Assembly: GCA_016794365.1 (NCBI GenBank)
Contig: JAEUKB010000027.1
Coordinates: 26,582-90,581, forward strand
Origin: Myxococcales bacterium
GTDB lineage: Bacteria > Myxococcota_A > Polyangia > Palsa-1104 > JAEUJZ01
Direction: 5' to 3'
Length of the DNA stretch: 64,000 nucleotides
Both the position numbers and the translations under genes were made by a program. Below, piece after piece: positions 59,895-64,000 of the stretch. Numbering within the stretch: the first letter of the stretch is position 1; each line of letters begins with the position of its first letter. The notes under the pieces were generated by a model, which was not told the origin of the DNA, ran no database searches, and was given only the letters and a program-made list of their open reading frames with translations.

Positions 59895-60824
59895 ATGTCG
59901 CTTTCCCGACGCAGTCTGTTGCGGTTAGGCATTTCGCTGTGGCCGCTTGTGCCCGCTGCTTGTAAAAGACACTCGACGGAGCCCGCCATGCCTAAGCCGT
60001 CCCCCAGCCAGCTTCAGTCCATCCGCGCTCAGCGTCACACCTGGCGAGCCAGTCAAGATGCCAAGATGCGAGGTCCGCTCAGCCCGCTCGCTCGCATCGA
60101 CTATCAGCACATTCCGATCGGAGAACACACGCTGAGCACCAGCAGCCATGACCCGATCCATCTGTCGCCCGAGCTGCTGAGCGGATTTTCGGGACAGCTT
60201 GTCGTGATCTCACAGCTAGGAAGCGTTCGCTTTGTATCGACGCAGCCGATCTTGCACAACGATCGTCCACAGACAGAAGCCATCCTTCACAAGGGAGACA
60301 CGCTTCATATTGGCCAAACACGCCTGCTCTTGTCAGGATCTATCAGCGATCCAGCGCTGGCTGTCTATTCCGACACAGCACCAGCCAAAGCTGCGTATTC
60401 AGGTCTGCACTATTATCATGATAGTGATGACTTTGTGGTGACAGCCAAGCTCATACGTACATCTCCACATCCGGTAAAGCTCTTGGCGTCACGAGGCGAA
60501 CCGCAAGAGCTTACTTCGATAGGCGATCTCCACTTCTCGCTGTCGGGCGACTGCATTCTGGAAGCGTATTTGGAAACACTCGACGGAGACACCCTGTTTC
60601 TGATCTTCCGCGATCAGACGTCTGGCATACCCGGTGGAAGCTACGGAGTCGGACGCTTTCTGCTCGCCAAGCTCAATGCGGATGACACTACAGTGCTCGA
60701 TTTTCACCAAGCATGGAATCCACTGTGTGCTTATTCGCCCTACTTTCACTGTCCGATGCCATCACGCAAAAATTATCTGGCTGTCGCAATCACAGCCGGT
60801 GAAAAGAGCTACAGCGACCATTAA
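59895..60824 (+). CDS. DUF1684-family lipoprotein
   Basis: 309 residues. The N-terminus MSLSRRSLLRLGISLWPLVPAACK carries an RR pair and a lipobox-like AAC, so Tat or Sec export as a lipoprotein is possible. The C-terminal half has FRDQTSGIPGGSYGVGRFL, LDFHQAWNPLCAYSPYFHCPMP and YLAVAITAGEK, the DUF1684 signature. Conserved Cys, His and Asn in this region suggest a binding site, but no activity is established. It is in line with the repeat-module secreted protein and ends at a nested hairpin. Confidence 0.8.
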   Translation: MSLSRRSLLRLGISLWPLVPAACKRHSTEPAMPKPSPSQLQSIRAQRHTWRASQDAKMRGPLSPLARIDYQHIPIGEHTLSTSSHDPIHLSPELLSGFSGQLVVISQLGSVRFVSTQPILHNDRPQTEAILHKGDTLHIGQTRLLLSGSISDPALAVYSDTAPAKAAYSGLHYYHDSDDFVVTAKLIRTSPHPVKLLASRGEPQELTSIGDLHFSLSGDCILEAYLETLDGDTLFLIFRDQTSGIPGGSYGVGRFLLAKLNADDTTVLDFHQAWNPLCAYSPYFHCPMPSRKNYLAVAITAGEKSYSDH

Positions 60825-60829
60825 AAACA

Positions 60830-60886
60830 AAAATGCCCGGTCTGTTCACCGATGGATTCCCATCGAGCGATCAAACCAGGCATTTT
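60830..60886. terminator. Nested inverted repeat between convergent DUF1684 and RRM genes
   Basis: Outer stem AAAATGCC (60830-60837) with GGCATTTT (60879-60886), extended by GGT/ACC after one mismatch. Inner stem CGATGG (60850-60855) with CCATCG (60860-60865) and a 4-nt loop. A/T-rich flanks on both strands suit a bidirectional terminator. Confidence 0.6.
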
Positions 60887-60914
60887 GTGTCACGGGCCGA
60901 AGCCCGCAGCGGAA

Positions 60915-61265
60915 TTAGTACGACGAGCGAGGAGAACGACCGCCGCCGCCACCGCGACGCTCGCCACCGCCACCGCCGAAGCCACCGCCGGGACGGCCAC
61001 CGCGACGATCGCCTTCCTCACGCGGACGCGCTTCGTTCACAGTCAGGGCACGACCACCCTTCACCTGTCCGTTCAGTCCACTGATCGCGGCCTGAGCCTC
61101 CGCATCGCTATCCATCTCGACGAAGCCGAAGCCCTTGCTGCGACCCGTCATGCGGTCCTCAATCACCTGCGCGCTACGGACCGTACCGAAGCTGTGGAAC
61201 ATCTCGTTGAGCTGCTCGCTGGTGGTGCTGTACGAGAGGTTACCGACATACAATTTCGTGCCCAT
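60915..61265 (-). CDS. Glycine-rich RRM RNA-binding protein
   Basis: 116 residues from ATG 61265, with AGGAG 7 nt upstream. One RRM (about 3-78) has RNP2 LYVGNL and RNP1 KGFGFVEM, both with the aromatic residues needed for RNA stacking. The C-terminus is Gly/Arg-rich (RRGGRPGGGFGGGGGERRGGGGG). This is the layout of the cyanobacterial Rbp and bacterial RRM family, often cold- or stress-responsive. The long 5' untranslated region shared with the divergent sulfatase gene (61266-61424) may carry regulation, but no element is recognisable. Confidence 0.92.
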   Translation of the reverse strand: MGTKLYVGNLSYSTTSEQLNEMFHSFGTVRSAQVIEDRMTGRSKGFGFVEMDSDAEAQAAISGLNGQVKGGRALTVNEARPREEGDRRGGRPGGGFGGGGGERRGGGGGRSPRSSY

Positions 61266-61424
61266 TCTGTGTCTCCTAACGATGTTGCGATTCGATCCGG
61301 GTAAGAAGCCGAGCGGTGGTAACAAGGCGGCACAGGCAGTCGAGGCTTCGATAGGAGCTCAAGCGCCAAATGTTGCGGAACCTCTTCAACAACCGAACTA
61401 GCTTTACCAGCGTGAGGCTATCCC

Positions 61425-63827
61425 GTGGCCCGGTATTTCGCAAGAACTATCTGTGGATATCTCACCCCTTCACGCAAGCCTGCGTTTATGCTCAGGGCTC
61501 TTGTGGGTTCTGAAACGCTGATGACAACCGATAGCTCTTCTTCCCTGTCCCAACATGCGCTTGGTTCCTCTTCCGTGGCTGAGCCAGCCAGTCCGTCGGC
61601 ACAACCGCAGCCAGCGACCGTACGCAAGGTTCCGTGGTGGAGCGCTGCGTTGTTTGCGGCCTTGCTGGTTGCGCTCGGAGACGTCTTGCTTGCGGCACGA
61701 GCTGCCACAACTCCCGTGGCTGGAACCGCGCTGCTACAAGCGATGATCTGCGCGACGGGTCTGCTGATGGTTCCCGCTTTCTTCGTCGGTGTGCTCGAAG
61801 AGTGGCTCTACGGATCGCTGCGCGCAGTGTTTGGTCCCAACTTCATCGCACGCGGCAAGCGAGCGCTATCTGACGAAGCCTACGATCGCTGGCTGGCATC
61901 GCTGATCTTGGCGCTGGCGATGGTGCTCATCCTCGATGCAGCGCTGCTGTATGGATTTGTCCGTACGCTGGCGCTTGAGATGGCGAACAAACGAAACAGT
62001 GCGCTGTCTTCGGCACTGGTATCTGTTGCGTCGCTGGTTGCGCTGCTTCCGTTTGTGATTCCGCTGTATCGACTGAGCCATCGTCTGGTGGAACTGCTTT
62101 TGCCTTCGCCGCGCGTGCTGTGGCTGTGCGGTCTGTTCGCAGTCCTTTCGCTTGCGGTCGTCGGACTGGCCATCCTGTCGGTGGACTGGCGAATCATTCA
62201 CTTTGGTCCGTGGAAAGCGCTGGTGATGTGGCTGTTGCTACAGGTCGGACTCGCGCTCGGAATGGCCAAGCTGCATCGACCACAGGTGATGGGAATCGGT
62301 CTGTCCGTGCTGGCCGCAGGCTGTCTGTTTGTGACGGTACAGCAGTTCGGAACAGAGCCGCGATCGCTCGCGCTGATTGCCGAAGAAACCGCTGCTGGAC
62401 GCACGCTGCTGCTTGGGGCGCGCCGAGTCTTTGACAGAGATCACGATGGCTATGCCGGACGACTCGGCGGCGGTGACTGTAACGATCGCGATGGAAACGT
62501 ACATCCCGGTGCAGACGATGAACCGGGCAACGGAATCGATGAAGACTGCGACGGTGCAGATGCCGAAAAAATCGTCGAAGCCGAGCCGATTGCACCACCT
62601 TCTGCACCGCAACCCAGCGCACCTGTCGTGCTGGAAAAGCCAGCCAGCGGAAGCGCGATCTGGAAGGGCAACTGGCTGATCATCACCGTCGATACGCTAC
62701 GTGCAGATCGCATCAGCGAACAGGTGGCCCCGAACCTGTCTCAGCTTGCCAAAAAGGGAGTGCTGTTTACCAACACCTACGCGCAAGCACCGAACACGCC
62801 GCGTAGCTTTCCATCGTTTTTGACATCGCGACTTCCGTCGGAGGTTCACTTTGTCAAGCAGTCGCTCAACTTCTCTCCGCTGACCGGAAAAGATCCAACG
62901 CTGTTTACTGCGCTCAAGGCAGCCGGTCTGCGCAACATCGGTCTGTTTTCCCACTTCTATCTGGACAAAAAGACAGGCCTTTCGCTCGGGTTTGATGAAT
63001 ACAGAAACGACGCAGCGACGAACCTACATGAATCGAACAGCGACGTTGCAGAGCCGCGAATCACCGCGCAGGTGATCGGAAAGCTCAAGAGCCTTGGAAA
63101 AGAATCCAAAGACGGACCCAAGTTCGCGCTGTGGACCCATCTGTTTGGACCGCACAGTACCTACATGGATCATCCTGAGTTTCCCGTCGGAAAAGGCTTC
63201 AAATTCCTAAAGGAACGCTACGATGCAGAGGTCCGCTTTACCGATCTACACATCGGCAAGATGCTGGCAGCACTGACGGAAGCAGGACTTGCAGATGACA
63301 CCGCAGTGGTGGTCTTTTCAGATCACGGCGAAGCGTTCGGAGAGCACAAGCTCAGCGGCGAGCCGCTCTACTTTCACGGAGAAGCGCTGTACAACGAAGT
63401 CCTACAGGTTCCGCTGCTTGTGTATCTGCCAGAAAAGGCAGGAATCAAGCCGCAGATCATCGCTGAGCGCGTGCGACTGATTGACATGGCACCGACGGTA
63501 TTGGCGCTAGCAGGAGTACCGATTCCTGATTCCTTCAAAGGACAGTCTCTGCTGCCGCTTTTGCAAGGAAACAAGCTGGCTGCGCCCCTCACGGCGATTG
63601 CGGAAATGCTCCCGTGTACAGCCTGGCAAAAGAACGAGCGCGTGGTGGTCGATACCGTCGATGGAATCGAGTATGCGCTGTATGCGAAGTTCACCGACAA
63701 CCTGACCGAGCTGTTTGATCTGGCAAGTGATCCCACGCAGCAGAAAAACATTGCGACCCAGCGACCGCAGGTTGTGGCTGCGCTGAAAAAGCGACTGCAA
63801 GTGGCTGGAGCGAAGCGTCCAAACTAA
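61425..63827 (+). CDS. Membrane sulfatase/alkaline-phosphatase-superfamily protein with MopE-like metal motif
   Basis: 800 residues from GTG 61425 (GAGG 7 nt upstream); ATGs at 61488 and 61521 are alternatives. An N-terminal cytoplasmic part is followed by about six membrane helices (about 70-310). A periplasmic insert has FDRDHDGYAGRLGGGDCND, then NGIDEDCDG (336-378), which matches the MopE-type metal-binding motif. The catalytic domain (about 405-790) has IITVDTLRADRI, a Thr nucleophile T458 in APNTPRSF, and FSDHGEAFGEH. A Thr at this site argues for phospho- or phosphoethanolamine-transferase-like chemistry rather than a formylglycine sulfatase. No downstream gene is in the window. Confidence 0.85.
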   Translation: MARYFARTICGYLTPSRKPAFMLRALVGSETLMTTDSSSSLSQHALGSSSVAEPASPSAQPQPATVRKVPWWSAALFAALLVALGDVLLAARAATTPVAGTALLQAMICATGLLMVPAFFVGVLEEWLYGSLRAVFGPNFIARGKRALSDEAYDRWLASLILALAMVLILDAALLYGFVRTLALEMANKRNSALSSALVSVASLVALLPFVIPLYRLSHRLVELLLPSPRVLWLCGLFAVLSLAVVGLAILSVDWRIIHFGPWKALVMWLLLQVGLALGMAKLHRPQVMGIGLSVLAAGCLFVTVQQFGTEPRSLALIAEETAAGRTLLLGARRVFDRDHDGYAGRLGGGDCNDRDGNVHPGADDEPGNGIDEDCDGADAEKIVEAEPIAPPSAPQPSAPVVLEKPASGSAIWKGNWLIITVDTLRADRISEQVAPNLSQLAKKGVLFTNTYAQAPNTPRSFPSFLTSRLPSEVHFVKQSLNFSPLTGKDPTLFTALKAAGLRNIGLFSHFYLDKKTGLSLGFDEYRNDAATNLHESNSDVAEPRITAQVIGKLKSLGKESKDGPKFALWTHLFGPHSTYMDHPEFPVGKGFKFLKERYDAEVRFTDLHIGKMLAALTEAGLADDTAVVVFSDHGEAFGEHKLSGEPLYFHGEALYNEVLQVPLLVYLPEKAGIKPQIIAERVRLIDMAPTVLALAGVPIPDSFKGQSLLPLLQGNKLAAPLTAIAEMLPCTAWQKNERVVVDTVDGIEYALYAKFTDNLTELFDLASDPTQQKNIATQRPQVVAALKKRLQVAGAKRPN

Positions 63828-64000
63828 CCTGCGTCCAATCCGAAACCAACAGTTTGAGCAAAGAGCGTGGGGGCGACCGGAGAGCTTTTTTTCGGGCCGC
63901 CTGCGGAACGGAAAAAAGTCTCGCAGGGTAGCGGGGCCCCTCGCGAAATGTACGGGTTTGGGAATGGATGGGGGTTAGCAAGTAGGAACGCACAGAAGGA
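63828..64000. other. Right-edge non-coding stretch
   Basis: 173 bp after the sulfatase-superfamily gene. It contains a T-run (63887-63893), an A-run (63914-63919) and the palindrome GGGGCCCC (63933-63940). No coding frame is convincing; the next gene lies beyond the edge. Confidence 0.4.

Overview
The window reads as a chromosomal segment of a Myxococcota (myxobacterium-like) bacterium. I infer this from gene families only. There are five Hanks-type Ser/Thr kinase or pseudokinase genes in 64 kb, PEGA and formylglycine-generating-enzyme-like (FGE-like) domains fused to kinases, an ADYC-type lipoprotein, an MglA-like small GTPase with a roadblock partner, a MopE-type metal motif, many lipoproteins, and a ParE-type topoisomerase. 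No insertion sequence, integrase, phage module, rRNA or CRISPR array is visible. One tRNA-Leu(CAA) is present.

Layout. 1-4.7 kb: a partial unknown gene, a KGG-repeat stress-type protein, a predicted pseudokinase and a sphingosine-1-phosphate-lyase-like enzyme. 4.7-9.9 kb: a tightly overlapping lon / MglA-like GTPase / histidine kinase operon, divergent from a roadblock (MglB-like) gene across an intergenic region that carries a 23-bp palindrome. 10-16 kb: YgiQ radical SAM protein, a GT-C membrane protein, a degenerate Uma2-like protein and biotin carboxylase. 16-22.5 kb: IHF/HU protein with an Ala/Pro/Lys tail, an AT-rich palindromic intergenic region with a perfect DnaA box, formate-THF ligase, acyl-CoA dehydrogenase and parE. 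22.5-33.4 kb: a hotdog protein / GT2 / LolA-like lipoprotein operon, a TPR lipoprotein, a rhomboid protease, two CNNM/CorC-type membrane proteins, and several secreted envelope proteins (LIC_10091-like, M23 peptidase, polysaccharide deacetylase, one unknown).

33.5-47.7 kb: etfBA behind helically phased 10-bp repeats, an alpha/beta hydrolase, a membrane protein of unknown function, a kinase followed by two paralogous lipoproteins, a second kinase with PEGA domains, DUF1415 and YbjN-type proteins, and cystathionine beta-synthase. 47.8-64 kb: tRNA-Leu, a DUF4403 lipoprotein, then the most striking locus: two overlapping genes of 1001 and 1251 codons. The first encodes an active-looking kinase and the second a pseudokinase, each fused to an nSTAND1-type NTPase, a membrane segment and a PEGA-like domain. 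The second also carries an FGE-like domain without the catalytic cysteines. After this come an ADYC lipoprotein with five NGFSV repeats beside a radical SAM/SPASM enzyme, a repeat-built secreted protein, a DUF1684 lipoprotein, an RRM protein, and a membrane sulfatase-superfamily protein with an inserted MopE-like metal motif.

Housekeeping and central metabolism (accC, fhs, acyl-CoA dehydrogenase, etfBA, cbs, parE, lon) are interleaved with membrane-tethered phospho-signalling and envelope proteins. The acyl-CoA dehydrogenase probably passes electrons to EtfAB. The kinases appear built to link cytoplasmic phosphorylation to extracytoplasmic PEGA/FGE modules. Gene functions are assigned from motifs read by eye; no database search was possible.
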